Positions 16,979-26,900 of a stretch of DNA of 64,000 nt are shown one piece after another (position 1 is the stretch's first letter; the number at the start of each line of letters is the position of its first letter). The stretch is from the NCBI GenBank assembly GCA_041389725.1, contig JAWKRG010000004.1:1-64000 (forward strand), written 5' to 3'. The DNA comes from Polyangiaceae bacterium (GTDB lineage: Bacteria; Myxococcota_A; Polyangia; Polyangiales; Polyangiaceae). The notes beneath the pieces are model-generated. The model was given only the letters and a program-made list of their open reading frames with translations, did not search any database and was not told the origin of the DNA. Made by a program: the position numbers and the translations under genes.

Positions 16979-18379
16979 ATGAGCATTCGGCGCTGGCTCG
17001 CTCTGGTGGCGCTCTGCGCTCTGCCGGTGTTGTTCACGGGGAGTTGCGCGGGCTCGGAATGTGAGCGCAACAGTGACTGCGCCTACGCCCAATGCATCCA
17101 GGGCGAGTGTGTGGCGCAGTGCAAGCTGGACCTCGATTGCCCGCTCGGCCAAGTCTGCAACCGCGAGGTTGGGCGCTGTGACCCTCCCGACGGTGGCGTG
17201 GACGTCGGGATAGGCGGTAGCGGCGGCAACGTGGACGCCAGCCTCGGCGGCGCTGGGGGGGGGAGCAGCGGCGGAACCGGAGGAGGCGTCGCTGGCAGCG
17301 GTGGCACGCCCAGCGGCGGCACGGGCGGAATCGGTAGCGGCGGAATCGGCGGCGCCACCGGAGGCGGCGGCAGCGGCGGAACCACCAGCGGCAACAAGGT
17401 GGAGCTGGATCTGTGCGGCACCGACGCCGAATGCAAATCCGGTCTGGTGTGTCGGGCCTACGGAAAGTCCCTGGCCAAACGCTGCACTCGCCCATGCAGC
17501 CAGGTAGGTGCTGCAGGTCAGTGCTTCGCCGGGACGCGTTGCGAAGACATCAACGGCGACAAGTACTGCATTGCACCGGACTTCGGCAAAGGCTGTACGA
17601 CTGGTCCCGACTGCAACTATGCGTGTCTGGTCGGACCGAAGTACTGCACCAGCACCTGCGGTTCGGGCGCAGATTGCCCCAACGGCTGGGGCTGCATGCT
17701 CGTTTCGGGCACCAAAGTGTGTGTCAAGGCGGCTGAGGTCTGCGACGGCGGAGCCAACCCGAAATGCGTGGTCCAAGCCGCATGCGACGTGTCGTCGAAG
17801 ATGATCGTGGGCGGCTGCACCCTGGCGTGCAACTCGGCGGCGGATTGCCCCCAACGCGCACTGCCCCTACCTCAGTGGACCTGTGACGGGCTGTGTCGGC
17901 GGCCCAGCGACATCTTCGGGCCGCTGGAAGGTGGGACGGCACCCTCGGAGTGGCACTGCGATGGCAACCTGAATCCGGTGAACGTGTGCGGTGACGGCCA
18001 GCACATCAACTTCACGGCCTTCACCATTCCGCCGCCACCGTCGGTGAATTGCTCATCCCCCGTTACCATCGATGGGGTTGCCGGTGACGCCTGCGTCGAC
18101 TCGTGCCGCTACGCTGGCGGCTGCCCCCTTGGCTTTCAGTGCGTGGCGGTCGGCAACGTGAATGGGAACCGCATCGGCCTGTGCATGCCGGGGCTCGGCA
18201 GCGGTCAGGTCGGGGCGGCCTGTGCCAAAGACGCGGACTGCTTCTTCGGCTACTGTAATCGGAACAAGGGAACTTGCTCCCGAGACTGCAGCTCGGACGG
18301 CCTCTGCCCCACGGGCTTCAACTGCGTGGCCGGGGGCGGACCCACCGTCGAAGGGCTGCCTTTCCGGCGTTGCGAGTAG
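16979..18379 (+). CDS. Cysteine-rich lipoprotein with Gly/Ser linker
   Basis: A 466-residue predicted lipoprotein. The start ATG 16979 gives a good signal (SIRRWLALVALCALPVLF) with lipobox TGSC. A short Cys module (CERNSDCAYAQCIQGECV...) precedes a ~60-residue Gly/Ser linker. Four or so repeated Cys-rich modules follow, each of the form C-x-x-x-x-x-C...G-x-x-C with patterns like GADCPNGWGCM, AADCPQRALPLPQW and GLCPTGFNCVA. The disulphide-rich modules resemble the short EGF/Dickkopf-like repeats of Myxococcota surface proteins. The function is unknown. Confidence 0.8.
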   Translation: MSIRRWLALVALCALPVLFTGSCAGSECERNSDCAYAQCIQGECVAQCKLDLDCPLGQVCNREVGRCDPPDGGVDVGIGGSGGNVDASLGGAGGGSSGGTGGGVAGSGGTPSGGTGGIGSGGIGGATGGGGSGGTTSGNKVELDLCGTDAECKSGLVCRAYGKSLAKRCTRPCSQVGAAGQCFAGTRCEDINGDKYCIAPDFGKGCTTGPDCNYACLVGPKYCTSTCGSGADCPNGWGCMLVSGTKVCVKAAEVCDGGANPKCVVQAACDVSSKMIVGGCTLACNSAADCPQRALPLPQWTCDGLCRRPSDIFGPLEGGTAPSEWHCDGNLNPVNVCGDGQHINFTAFTIPPPPSVNCSSPVTIDGVAGDACVDSCRYAGGCPLGFQCVAVGNVNGNRIGLCMPGLGSGQVGAACAKDADCFFGYCNRNKGTCSRDCSSDGLCPTGFNCVAGGGPTVEGLPFRRCE

Positions 18380-18482
18380 GCGGCCGCGGGCTGACGCCGG
18401 GTACCGTCAGCCCTGTACACGTTTTCAGCCTTTTGCGCGCGAGCTTGCCTGCGGCTCGTTCACGAGTTAGTGAGCCCGTCCC

Positions 18483-18596
18483 ATGTTCTTGAACCTCGGA
18501 AAGCCCAACCGAAACCGCAAGCGCTGCACTCGCTACAAGGCCAAGCGCCGCGCGAAGAATCGTCGCCGTCGCGCTCGCGTCAAGGCTGGCAAGTAG
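18483..18596 (+). CDS. 37-residue arginine/lysine-rich protein
   Basis: A short open frame from ATG 18483 to TAG 18596. It encodes 37 residues, of which 11 are Arg and 7 Lys, with none acidic (pI far above 11) and a single Cys at position 15. The pattern is patterned rather than random: NRNRKR, YKAKRRAKNRRRR and a terminal VKAGK. It resembles the small basic tails or ribosome-associated proteins of the bL34 or AURKAIP1/COX24 kind, but I cannot assign it to one. Codon use is GC-rich at third positions like its neighbours. No strong Shine-Dalgarno is visible. Confidence 0.6.
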   Translation: MFLNLGKPNRNRKRCTRYKAKRRAKNRRRRARVKAGK

Positions 18597-18608
18597 CGGC
18601 TTCGCTCG

Positions 18609-19214
18609 CTACTCGGGCTCCTCTTCCAACACGCGTCGCGCGACGTCCAGGCTGAACCCGGCGCGCGCCAATGCGCCCAGGTCTCGGTCGCGCTTGGCTT
18701 TGCGTTCAGCCGCTGATCGATGGGGCCCCAGCCGACGTCTGCGAGTGAAGCGCCGCGCCGCCGCCAACTCCGCGTCCTGCACTTGGTCACGGTCTGCCGC
18801 GTGGATTGCCTCGCGAATGTCGTCGCTGCTCACCCCTCGAACGGACAGCTTGTGTTCGATGGCGCGGGACGATGCACCTCGCTCGCGAAGTGACCATGCG
18901 ATCGTGGACGCGTAGCGGCGGTCGTCCAGAACGCCAGATTGGGCGTAGCGCTGAAGAAGCCCTTCGATGTGCTGAGCCGCTAGCTCCAGCAGCTCGGGGC
19001 TGGCCTCTCGTTGATGACGACGCAGTTGGCGCGACAGCACTTTGCGTAGGTTGACCACGCTGGTGTCGAATCGGTTCAGATAGGACAGCGCGAGCTTCTC
19101 CAGGTTTGCCGCAGAGAGAGCCTGCTCGGGAGAGGGGGGCTTGCGTGTGGCCACGTGTGCTGCTCTGCCAGCGACGCGACGCCCTGTCCAGTCTCGAAGG
19201 ACGCTCCGCGCCAA
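18609..19214 (-). CDS. recX: RecX-family regulatory protein
   Basis: A 201-residue RecX-like protein. RecX proteins bind RecA filaments and limit recombination. The three-helix repeats are visible: LEKLALSYLNRFDTSVVNLRKVLSRQLRRH, then YAQSGVLDDRRYASTIAWSLRERGAS with RAIEHKLSVRGVSSDDI, then a C-terminal repeat with ARRFTRRRRLGPH and AKRDRDLGALARAGFSLDVARRVL. TTG 19214 directly abuts the stop of the upstream gene. GTG 19154 is an alternative start giving 181 residues and a tighter N-terminus. No recA lies in the window. Confidence 0.85.
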   Translation of the reverse strand: MARSVLRDWTGRRVAGRAAHVATRKPPSPEQALSAANLEKLALSYLNRFDTSVVNLRKVLSRQLRRHQREASPELLELAAQHIEGLLQRYAQSGVLDDRRYASTIAWSLRERGASSRAIEHKLSVRGVSSDDIREAIHAADRDQVQDAELAAARRFTRRRRLGPHRSAAERKAKRDRDLGALARAGFSLDVARRVLEEEPE

Positions 19215-20435
19215 TCAGGGCGGCCCGTCGAGGGCGGCACGGCACTCGCGCAGATACTCGACGGCGACGTCGCGCACGGGCCTCGTGCTGCCATCCTCGG
19301 CAACGCGCGCGTCCCATCCGGTCATCCCCTGCATGGCCACCACTGCGTCGACCAGGGACGCCTCGCGGCTCTCGGAATCGCCGCTGCGCGCCTCGTCGAT
19401 TCGCCGTTGGAGCTCGGGCAAGAGCGCAGGGACCAGCACCGGGCCGCCCAACCGTCCGGCCAGGCGAAGCCAGCGATCCCGAACCCACCAGCTTTCTCGC
19501 TCGAAATCTTGGGCGGCATCGATGAAGCGCTTGGTGAAGTAGCGAAGCTCAGCTTCGTCGAGCGGCGCAGAATCCTCCGGCAAGTCGACTACCAGCGGAG
19601 ACAGCTGTTCCATGGCGAGCTGAACTCCTAGATAGCGACCCTGATCGGGACTGCTGGGGTAGCCGGTGTACTGTCTTTCGAGAGCTTGGGGCATCGAGTC
19701 GATGATTCGCACGTAGTTGTGGAAGTTGCCCGAGCTGAAGAATGAAGAGCGCCCGAACACCATGTTGGGCAAGGCCGGTGGCTCCATTTCGCGTACCGAA
19801 GCGGTCAACGCAGGACGCGCAACCTCCAGGGCGCGCAGCACCGCGCGCGCGTCTACCCGACCACGCGACACGCGGACTTCGAATCGAGAAGCAACGTCGT
19901 AGGTGTACTTGTCGTAGGCGCCCCCGGTCAGGCGATGTGCGATACCCAGGGCTTCGAACTGACCCGCGTCATCGCTGTCTCGCCACAAGCGAAAGATCGC
20001 GAAGTAGCCTCCGTGTCCGTAGCCGAGCTGGAGCTGAACCTCACGCACATCGAAGGTGAGGGGATCGCAGGCGAACTGCACGTCGACTCGTGAACCTTTG
20101 ACCATGGGCTGATAGCGTTTGACCAACAGCGGCCCGAGGACCGCCTCTTGCCGGCGGTGTTCGGCACAAGTGCTCGGGGAGTGCAGGGTGATCGTCGGAG
20201 GTGGCGCGACGCGACCCCGCGGCAGGCAACGGTTGACTTGCGGTGCCCGAGGCGGGGCTGCTTCCGTGGAAATTCCCTGCGGCGCAGGTGCCGCAATCGT
20301 GGCGGGTGCCTTGGCCACCGGCTCGCGCGCTTTCGACGGCGCGCAGGCGAGCAAAAGGCAGGTCGACGGTAGCGCCAGCAGTCGCACGATCCTTCGTGGC
20401 CTCGGTCCCCGTGGATGTTCCCGAGCTGGCAGCAT
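19215..20435 (-). CDS. Hypothetical lipoprotein (~406 aa)
   Basis: Starting at ATG 20435, this encodes 406 residues with a basic n-region, a hydrophobic core (IVRLLALPSTCLLLAC) and a lipobox LLAC. An Ala/Pro-rich linker follows, then a long folded part without recognisable catalytic motifs: CDPLTFDVREVQLQLGYGHGGYFAIFRLWRD, GRSSFFSSGNFHNYVRIID, and a helical C-terminus. I do not recognise the family. It is divergently arranged with the esterase lipoprotein, leaving only 26 bases between start codons, so their promoters must overlap each other's coding ends. Confidence 0.75.
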   Translation of the reverse strand: MLPAREHPRGPRPRRIVRLLALPSTCLLLACAPSKAREPVAKAPATIAAPAPQGISTEAAPPRAPQVNRCLPRGRVAPPPTITLHSPSTCAEHRRQEAVLGPLLVKRYQPMVKGSRVDVQFACDPLTFDVREVQLQLGYGHGGYFAIFRLWRDSDDAGQFEALGIAHRLTGGAYDKYTYDVASRFEVRVSRGRVDARAVLRALEVARPALTASVREMEPPALPNMVFGRSSFFSSGNFHNYVRIIDSMPQALERQYTGYPSSPDQGRYLGVQLAMEQLSPLVVDLPEDSAPLDEAELRYFTKRFIDAAQDFERESWWVRDRWLRLAGRLGGPVLVPALLPELQRRIDEARSGDSESREASLVDAVVAMQGMTGWDARVAEDGSTRPVRDVAVEYLRECRAALDGPP

Positions 20436-20461
20436 TTGACCTCGGAGCGTATCCTGAAGCC

Positions 20462-21562
20462 ATGCGGTGCGTGTGGCTGGGATTGGCGGCTTTCGGGCTC
20501 GCCGTGGCGGTGGGGTGCGGGGGAAGCTCCGATGCCGACGACGGCGGAGGTGGCTCTTCTGGCAGCGGCGGCAGCTCCGCAAGCGGTGGAAGTGCAGGCA
20601 GCAGCGGCGCCGCCGGTACAGCGGGTGCAGCAGGCAGCGGCGGACAGGGCGGACAGGTGACGTTTGGTTCCTGCGCGGACGCGCCACCCGCCGGCGCAGA
20701 CAAGCCCGCACCGCTTCCGACGTATTCTGGCACTTGTCCGACCCTCGCCGCCGGCGACAACACGATCACGTCGTCGGGCAATCAGCGCGGCTTCCGCCTC
20801 GCATTGCCCGCGGACATGAAGCCCGGCGAAAACCTGCCCGTCATCTTCCTGTGGCACTGGCTCGGTGGTGACGCGCAGGATTTCTACGACAAGGGCGACG
20901 TCCAAGCGGCCGTGGACAGCCAGCGCTTCATCGCAGTGCTGCCAGAGAAGAAGGGCGACGTGCTGTTCACCTGGCCAATGGAGGTCGTCTCGACCCAGGC
21001 GAGGGTGGACGAGGAACTGAAGTTCTTCGACGACATGCTGGCCTGCGTGGGCAGCCAGTACACCGTCAACGAGAACTGTGTCGCCAGTGCGGGCGTGAGC
21101 GCGGGGGCGCTTTGGACAGCGCAGTTGGCGATCGAACGCAGCCAGCATCTGTCCTCGTTCATTTCCCTGTCCGGCGGGACCGGTGGTGTGATTCGCCCTT
21201 GGAAGGCCCCTGAACACAAGATGCCCGCGCTGGTGCTGTGGGGCGGTCCCACGGACAACTGCGCCGGTCTGCTGCAGTTCACGCAAACGTCGCAGAATCT
21301 CGAAGATGGCCTGGCTTCGGGCGGGCACTTCATGATCGAGTGCATCCACAACTGCGGGCACTCGCAACCGCCCTTTGACGGCAGCCTCTCCACCTACTCC
21401 GGCCTGTGGCAGTTCGTGCTCGATCACCCCTATTGGCTCAAAGCAGGGCAGTCGCCCTACACCAGCCAAGGCCTGCCCGGAGATCTGCCTACCTGGTGCG
21501 GCATCGGCAAGGGAAGCGCCACGCCCCGCACCGGCGTCTGCGACAACCCCTCCCAATGCTGA
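20462..21562 (+). CDS. Alpha/beta-hydrolase lipoprotein, PHB-depolymerase/LpqC-like
   Basis: A 366-residue predicted lipoprotein with lipobox AVGC followed by a Gly/Ser linker. The catalytic domain resembles secreted polyhydroxybutyrate depolymerase/feruloyl-esterase-like enzymes: oxyanion region PVIFLWHWLGGDAQDF, nucleophile elbow GVSAGA (Ser), a later LVLWGGPTDNC with the expected acid, and CIHNCGHSQPPFDG carrying the likely catalytic His. It should hydrolyse an ester outside the cytoplasm; the substrate cannot be read. The start ATG 20462 is chosen because it is the first with a signal peptide. Confidence 0.82.
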   Translation: MRCVWLGLAAFGLAVAVGCGGSSDADDGGGGSSGSGGSSASGGSAGSSGAAGTAGAAGSGGQGGQVTFGSCADAPPAGADKPAPLPTYSGTCPTLAAGDNTITSSGNQRGFRLALPADMKPGENLPVIFLWHWLGGDAQDFYDKGDVQAAVDSQRFIAVLPEKKGDVLFTWPMEVVSTQARVDEELKFFDDMLACVGSQYTVNENCVASAGVSAGALWTAQLAIERSQHLSSFISLSGGTGGVIRPWKAPEHKMPALVLWGGPTDNCAGLLQFTQTSQNLEDGLASGGHFMIECIHNCGHSQPPFDGSLSTYSGLWQFVLDHPYWLKAGQSPYTSQGLPGDLPTWCGIGKGSATPRTGVCDNPSQC

Positions 21563-21569
21563 CGCCGTC

Positions 21570-22301
21570 CTAGCGAGCTAGCACTGCGGCGAAGAAGAAG
21601 CCTTGGGAGCGGTGCTCGGGGACTTCCACGCGGCGTCGAAACGCGTCGGCCAACAGATGGTACTTCGCGCCCCCGAGGCTGCGGGTCACCGCGGTCCAGG
21701 GCATGAGTTCGATTTCGCCACCAGGGTACTGCGCGACGACGCGTAGGTGCTCCATCTCGAGATCGACGGTCGCCGTGATCCCCGTCTTGGTGCGAATGCC
21801 ACCCACTTCCAAGGCTCCGTTTTCCACCGCCAACATCAGTAGGCGCCCATCGCGAGCGACCAAGGCACTGTCCCAGATGCGATGCGGTCCTTCATCCACC
21901 CAGTCGTACATGGCGCAGACTTCGTCGCCGACTTTGGTGGGCGGCTTCATCTGTGCCGGGAGCTGGAGAGTCACTAGCTGCGCTTCCTTCGCTTCCGCGC
22001 CCACCGTTCCATGCACGTCGCCGGCGATGAAGTCGGCCTTGCATTCGAAGGGACGTGGCTCGATGCGCAGGTCGTAGACCTTGCAGCCGCCGCTGTCCCG
22101 GGCAGGCGACACCGTGGTCACTGCGCCACGAATGCCCCGCCAATCCACTCGTGGCATGCCCGGAATCAAGCGGGGCTGGCAACGCGGCGCGGCCGCGTCT
22201 CCCGTTGCGTCAGCCTTCGCAGGCCGCGAGTCGTCACAGCGACACCCCGCGAGCGCACAAAGCGCCAGGCCAGCCGCAAAGGCGGAACGGAACCGGCTCA
22301 A
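21570..22301 (-). CDS. Hypothetical lipoprotein downstream of mglA
   Basis: A 243-residue predicted lipoprotein (lipobox ALAGC, then CDDSRPAKADATGDAAAPRC). The mature part is rich in beta strands (KVYDLRIEPRPFECKADFIAGDVHG, LVTLQLPAQMKPPTKVGDEVCAMYDW, LVARDGRLLMLAVENGALEVGG). The family is unknown. Its TTG start shares bases with the mglA stop (TTGA), so it is translationally coupled to mglA and likely part of the mglBA operon, which makes a role in the same process possible but unproven. Confidence 0.75.
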   Translation of the reverse strand: MSRFRSAFAAGLALCALAGCRCDDSRPAKADATGDAAAPRCQPRLIPGMPRVDWRGIRGAVTTVSPARDSGGCKVYDLRIEPRPFECKADFIAGDVHGTVGAEAKEAQLVTLQLPAQMKPPTKVGDEVCAMYDWVDEGPHRIWDSALVARDGRLLMLAVENGALEVGGIRTKTGITATVDLEMEHLRVVAQYPGGEIELMPWTAVTRSLGGAKYHLLADAFRRRVEVPEHRSQGFFFAAVLAR

Positions 22302-22885
22302 CCGCCGCGCTTGAGTTCCGTGAGCACCAGCTTGCTCACGGCCTTCAAGGTATCGAACACACCCATTCCCGAGCGCGCGTTGGCTTCGTAGTCGGGCACC
22401 GTCATCGGGTTGAGCAACTCTCGCAGCTCCTCCACGGGCACCACGTTCGGGAGATCGCGCTTGTTGTACTGGATGACGAAAGGGATCTTCTCCAGAGAGT
22501 AGCCCTGCTCCGCGAGGTTGGTGCGCAGGTTGTCCATGCTCTCCTGGTTCGCCTCCAGGCGCTCTATCTGCGAATCAGCGACGAAGATGATGCCGTCCAC
22601 GCCTTTGAGGATGAGCTTGCGGCTGGCGTCGTAAAAGACCTGCCCCGGTACCGTGTACAGGTGGAAGCGCGTCTTGAAGCCGCGGATCTCACCCAGACTC
22701 AGCGGGAGGAAGTCGAAGAACAACGTGCGTTCCGTCTCCGTCGCCAGGCTGATCATCTTGCCTTTGGCGTCCGGATTGGTCCGCTCATAGATGTACTGAA
22801 GATTCGTCGTTTTCCCGCACAGGCCAGGCCCGTAGTAGACGATCTTACAGTTGATCTCCCGAGCCATGTAGTTGATGAAGCTCAT
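22298..22885 (-). CDS. mglA: Gliding motility/polarity GTPase MglA
   Basis: A 195-residue Ras-like GTPase that sets the leading pole and drives motility in Myxococcus. P-loop GPGLCGKTT (residues 19-27), the unusual switch TVPGQ with Thr78 (the family trait replacing the usual DTAGQ) and NKRD (141-144) are all present. The match to the known MglA protein is strong along its whole length. It starts 12 bases after the mglB stop, the canonical mglB-mglA order. With it, the organism should control cell polarity through MglA-GTP and MglB. Confidence 0.98.
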   Translation of the reverse strand: MSFINYMAREINCKIVYYGPGLCGKTTNLQYIYERTNPDAKGKMISLATETERTLFFDFLPLSLGEIRGFKTRFHLYTVPGQVFYDASRKLILKGVDGIIFVADSQIERLEANQESMDNLRTNLAEQGYSLEKIPFVIQYNKRDLPNVVPVEELRELLNPMTVPDYEANARSGMGVFDTLKAVSKLVLTELKRGG

Positions 22886-22897
22886 CGCTCGGGAACC

Positions 22898-23380
22898 TCA
22901 GTCGTTGAACAGGTTGTCGATGTCCTCGTCGGTGATCTCGGCGAAGGGAGAGTCCGAGCCGGGCTCTTGCACCTTCGACAGCAGCGCCTCGAATATCCGG
23001 TTCAGTTCGTCGGTGGCTTTGCGCACACGTAGACGAACCAAGCCCAAGCTGGACTTGGCGTCGAAGATGACGACCAGAATCACTCGGTTGCCCACGAGCT
23101 GGATGTGGATGTTCGCATTCTGGCCCTCGTGGAATTGGGCCGCGAACTCCTGCTCGCGAAGCAATTTGGCGATTCCTCCCGTTGCGGCGATGTTGCCCGC
23201 CGTAAGGGACGCCAGCGACGTCGTGTCCAAGTTGTCGATGTCACCGCTTGCGGCGATGAGCTGACCATTCTTGTCGACGATGAATACGACCTTGGCGTTC
23301 GCCTCCTTCACCAGGCGGTCTACGACCGCTTGGATCTGGTTGAACTCCTCTTCGTACATCACCATCTGCGGGTTGACCAT
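22898..23380 (-). CDS. mglB: MglB, GTPase-activating partner of MglA (roadblock/LC7)
   Basis: A 160-residue roadblock/LC7 protein that stimulates MglA GTP hydrolysis and marks the lagging pole. The start ATG 23380 is fixed by the strong ribosome site GGAGGTACGA just upstream; the frame is open further but without homology. Family blocks are VMYEEEFNQIQAVVDRLVKEANAKVVF, KNGQLIAASG, TTSLASLTAGNIAATGG and the acidic tail ITDEDIDNLF. It is the first gene of an mglB-mglA-lipoprotein operon. Confidence 0.97.
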   Translation of the reverse strand: MVNPQMVMYEEEFNQIQAVVDRLVKEANAKVVFIVDKNGQLIAASGDIDNLDTTSLASLTAGNIAATGGIAKLLREQEFAAQFHEGQNANIHIQLVGNRVILVVIFDAKSSLGLVRLRVRKATDELNRIFEALLSKVQEPGSDSPFAEITDEDIDNLFND

Positions 23381-23592
23381 TCGTACCTCCGCGGTGTTCG
23401 ACGTTCGGCAACCTGCCACCGAGTGATCGTCAAACACGAGCCCAACTAGCTAGGACAACCCTTCTATATGACCCCACCCGGCCCAGCAAGCGCGCGTTTC
23501 GCCTGCGGCACACAAACTCGGATCCGTGGGGAAACGGCCGCCGCACGGCGCGTTTTTCAGCGGCGGCGACTACCTGAACCTACACGCAGGGG

Positions 23593-23781
23593 TCAGGATT
23601 CTCGCCGATGCGTGACCCAACCGACCGCGATCAAGACGGTCAAACCTGCGCCCATGGCGGTCAGTAGGGCCCCGACACCACCGCCGTCCACGGCTGTGGC
23701 GGCCCAGAGCCCGGTCCCGCCCGCCATCACCAGAATCAGCCAGTTGTCGAGCCCGCGTGCGGCCTGCGTCGTCCCCTGCAT
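23593..23781 (-). CDS. Small two-helix membrane protein
   Basis: A 62-residue hydrophobic protein with two predicted membrane helices (NWLILVMAGGTGLWAATAV and LLTAMGAGLTVLIAVGWV), a basic start and a terminal HRRES. An AGGGG-like site sits about 6 bases before ATG 23781. Composition and hydrophobicity make a real gene more likely than a shadow frame, but there is no family match. Confidence 0.5.
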   Translation of the reverse strand: MQGTTQAARGLDNWLILVMAGGTGLWAATAVDGGGVGALLTAMGAGLTVLIAVGWVTHRRES

Positions 23782-23903
23782 AGCGCCCCTACTACGAGCG
23801 ACGAGAACGCACCTTCCCCCGGCCTGCCACGTTGGCCATGCCTACCCGATCGGTTCGGTGATGAGCCTGCCTTGCGTGCCCTATCACCCCTTAGTAATCC
23901 GAG

Positions 23904-26900
23904 GTGGTGAAGTCCCTCGTCACCCTCGCCGTCCTGCTCCTGCTCTTCGCGCTGGCGCCTCATGGCGGAGCGGTGGACGCCCTGTTTCATCCGGATCTGA
24001 CGCGGGCGCAGGCGACCCTGGACTCCGCGCGCGGGGCGGACGCGTACTCTGCTCTGCGTCGCGTGTGGGCGACTTGGGATCGCGCCGACCCCGCTCACGT
24101 GGAGGCGGTGCTCCGTGCGGCGGCCGCCAATCCCCGCCTCGACCCGCCGGCCCGCGCCTATGCGCAGCTTCTGAGCGCGTACGCGCGCCTGCGACGCGGT
24201 GACCTGGGGAAGGCGCGAGAGCAGGTCCGCTCCCTGGGATTCGTCACCCGATGGATGCTGGTCGGGCCCTTCGACAACGAGGGCAAGGCGGGCCTCGCGG
24301 CAGAAGCCGGTCCCGAGTCCGAGCTCGGCACGCCCATCGTGTTGGGGCGCGCCTACTCGGGCAAGGAGCGCCCGGTGCGTTGGCGCGCGGTGCCGGATGC
24401 CTTCCCTTTCGGCTTCGTGGACCTGGGCGCGCTGCTCCGCCCAGAGCGAAAGGTGTGCGGAATCTTGCGAACTACGGTGGCCCCTGCAGCGGGCTCGCCT
24501 GCGCGCAGGGTGAGCTTGTGGCTCGGTAGCGGCGGCGCGTTTCGCGTCTACTTCAACGGCGCCAAGGTGCTGGAGGACGAAAGCTACCGCCACCACGATG
24601 CCGACCGCTTGGCGGTCACGGTGAATCTGCTGCCAGGCGCCAATGACCTCACCGTCAAGATCTGTGGCGATGACGCGCCCCCGGTGCTTTCCCTGCGACT
24701 CGCCGACGAGAAGGGCAACCCGGATCCGAAGCTCGACGTGAGTATCGGGGCGAAACAGCTGGAGGAAGCGGCTCGCCGTGTGGCGGACAGCAAGGCCAAG
24801 CTGGCCCTGCCCCCGCAGCGCGTGGCCGGACCGCTACAAGCCTTGAAGGCACGCGCGAACGACAAGCGCGCGGCCAGCGCGGATGCGTTCGCCCGCTACC
24901 TCGTGGACACCGATGGCGACGACAACGCGGAGCATCTGGCGCGGGACCTCGCGAAGCGCGCGGCAGAGCAAGAGCCCACCATCGAAAGGCTTCTGCTCGC
25001 GGGTGCGCTGGCGGAAGATCGCAATCAAGAGAAGGATTGGATCGATCGCGCGGAGGCCCTCGTGCGCCGCGCTGGCAAGTTCGACGAAGACGTGACCTTC
25101 GCGCGCGCGCAGTTGCTCCTCGGCGGCCCGAGCTGGCGCAAGGCGGTTCCGCTGTTGGACCAAGTCCTCGCCCGCAATCCAAATCACCCTGGTGCACTCG
25201 AGGCGCGCACGAGTCTCTACAACTCCGCGGGGCTGAAGCGGACGGCGCTCGCGGAACTCCGGCGAGCGGCCGAGCGCAACCCTTGGTCTGTGGGCATCCT
25301 CAACATGTTGGCGACCCAAGAGCGCTCCCTTGGGCACGAAACCGAGGCCGCCGAAGCCGAGGCCCGATATTTTGCCCTCCGCTTCGACGATCGCAGCTAC
25401 CTCGGCAGTCAAGTCGACTTGGCCGTTGCCCGGCGGGATCGTGCAACCGCCGAACGCTGGGTCTCACGCCTGTTGGACGCGGACCCCGACAGCCAATGGG
25501 CCCTGGGGCTTGCCGCGCGAACCTACCGTGCCTTTGGACAACCCGAACGCGCCATTGCTACCTACCAGCGGGCTTTGGAACTGGCACCCGAAGACGTCGG
25601 CACGTTGCGCACGCTGTCGGATCTGATGGGCGAGCTGGGACGCCGCAACGAACAGCTGAAGCTGCTTCGCGCCATTCTGAAGATCCGCCCCCAGGACAAG
25701 GACGTGCGCGAATACGTGGCGCACATCGAGCCCGAGAAGCCCCGCGCCGACGAGGTGTATGCCTGGAACTCCAAGCGCTTCTTGCGCTTCCGCCACGCGC
25801 CCGCGGCGGGCCACACGCGCCGCACGCTGCGCAACCTGACGGTATCGACGGTCTTCTCCAATGGCCTGTCCAGTCAGTTTCACCAAGTGGTGTTTCAGCC
25901 CCTGACGGACGCCGCAGCAGCGGCCTTGCGGCAGTACTCCTTTCAGTATCAGGCGGACCGGCAGGTCGTTCAGCTACGGGGCGCCAAGGTGTTCCGCGGA
26001 GACGGACGGGTGGATGAAGCCGTCGAGTACGGTGAGAGCGCCGCCGACGATCCCTCGATCAGCATGTACACGTCGTCACGCAACTTCACGGTGCAGCTGC
26101 CGCGCCTGGAGCCCGGCGACGTGGTCGAACTGCGCTACCGCGTCGACGACGTCACGCCACGCAATGAGTTTGCAGACTACTTCGGAGAGGTCATCTATCT
26201 GCAATCCGACGAACCGGTGAAGAACGCCGAGTACGTGTTGATCTCTCCCAAGCAACGCACGCTGCATATCGACGTCAAGATGCCCGGCCTCGTGCGAGAG
26301 GTGAAAGAGACCAAGGACCTCCGCACCTACCGCTTCTTCGCCGAAACCGTCGCGCCGCTGGTACCGGAGCCGGCCATGCCACCGTGGTCGGAAGTCCTGG
26401 GCTTCATCCACGTGTCGACCTACGCCAAGTGGTCCGACCTCGGCCGCTGGTACTGGGGTCTGGCGAAAGAACAGTTCGATCTGGACGATCGCACGCGCAA
26501 GCTGGCTCGCGAGATAGCCAAGGGCAAGACCACGGAACTGGAGAAGGTCCAAGCCGTGTACGACTGGGTGATCCGGAACACCCGCTACGTTGCGCTCGAG
26601 TTCGGCATCTACGGCTTCAAGCCGCGCCGCTGCGTGCAGACGGTCTCGCGCGGCTGGGGTGACTGCAAGGACAAGGCGACCGTCATCGTCACCCTGCTGA
26701 AGGAGCTGGGCATTCCCTCCACGATCGTGGTGTTGCGAACCCAGCTGCGCGGAGATTTTCGCTCCTCCGTGACCAGCCTCGCGCCCTTCGATCACGCCAT
26801 CGCCTACGTTCCGTCGCTGAAGCTGTACCTGGACGGCACCGCCGAATACACCGGCATTCGCGAGCTGCCGCGCATGGACTTGGGCGCCCTCGCGCTGTGG

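Noticed and set aside
17200..17400. Gly/Ser-rich coding tracts as DNA repeats
   Set aside because: They are low-complexity linkers of lipoproteins with irregular codon order, not tandem units.
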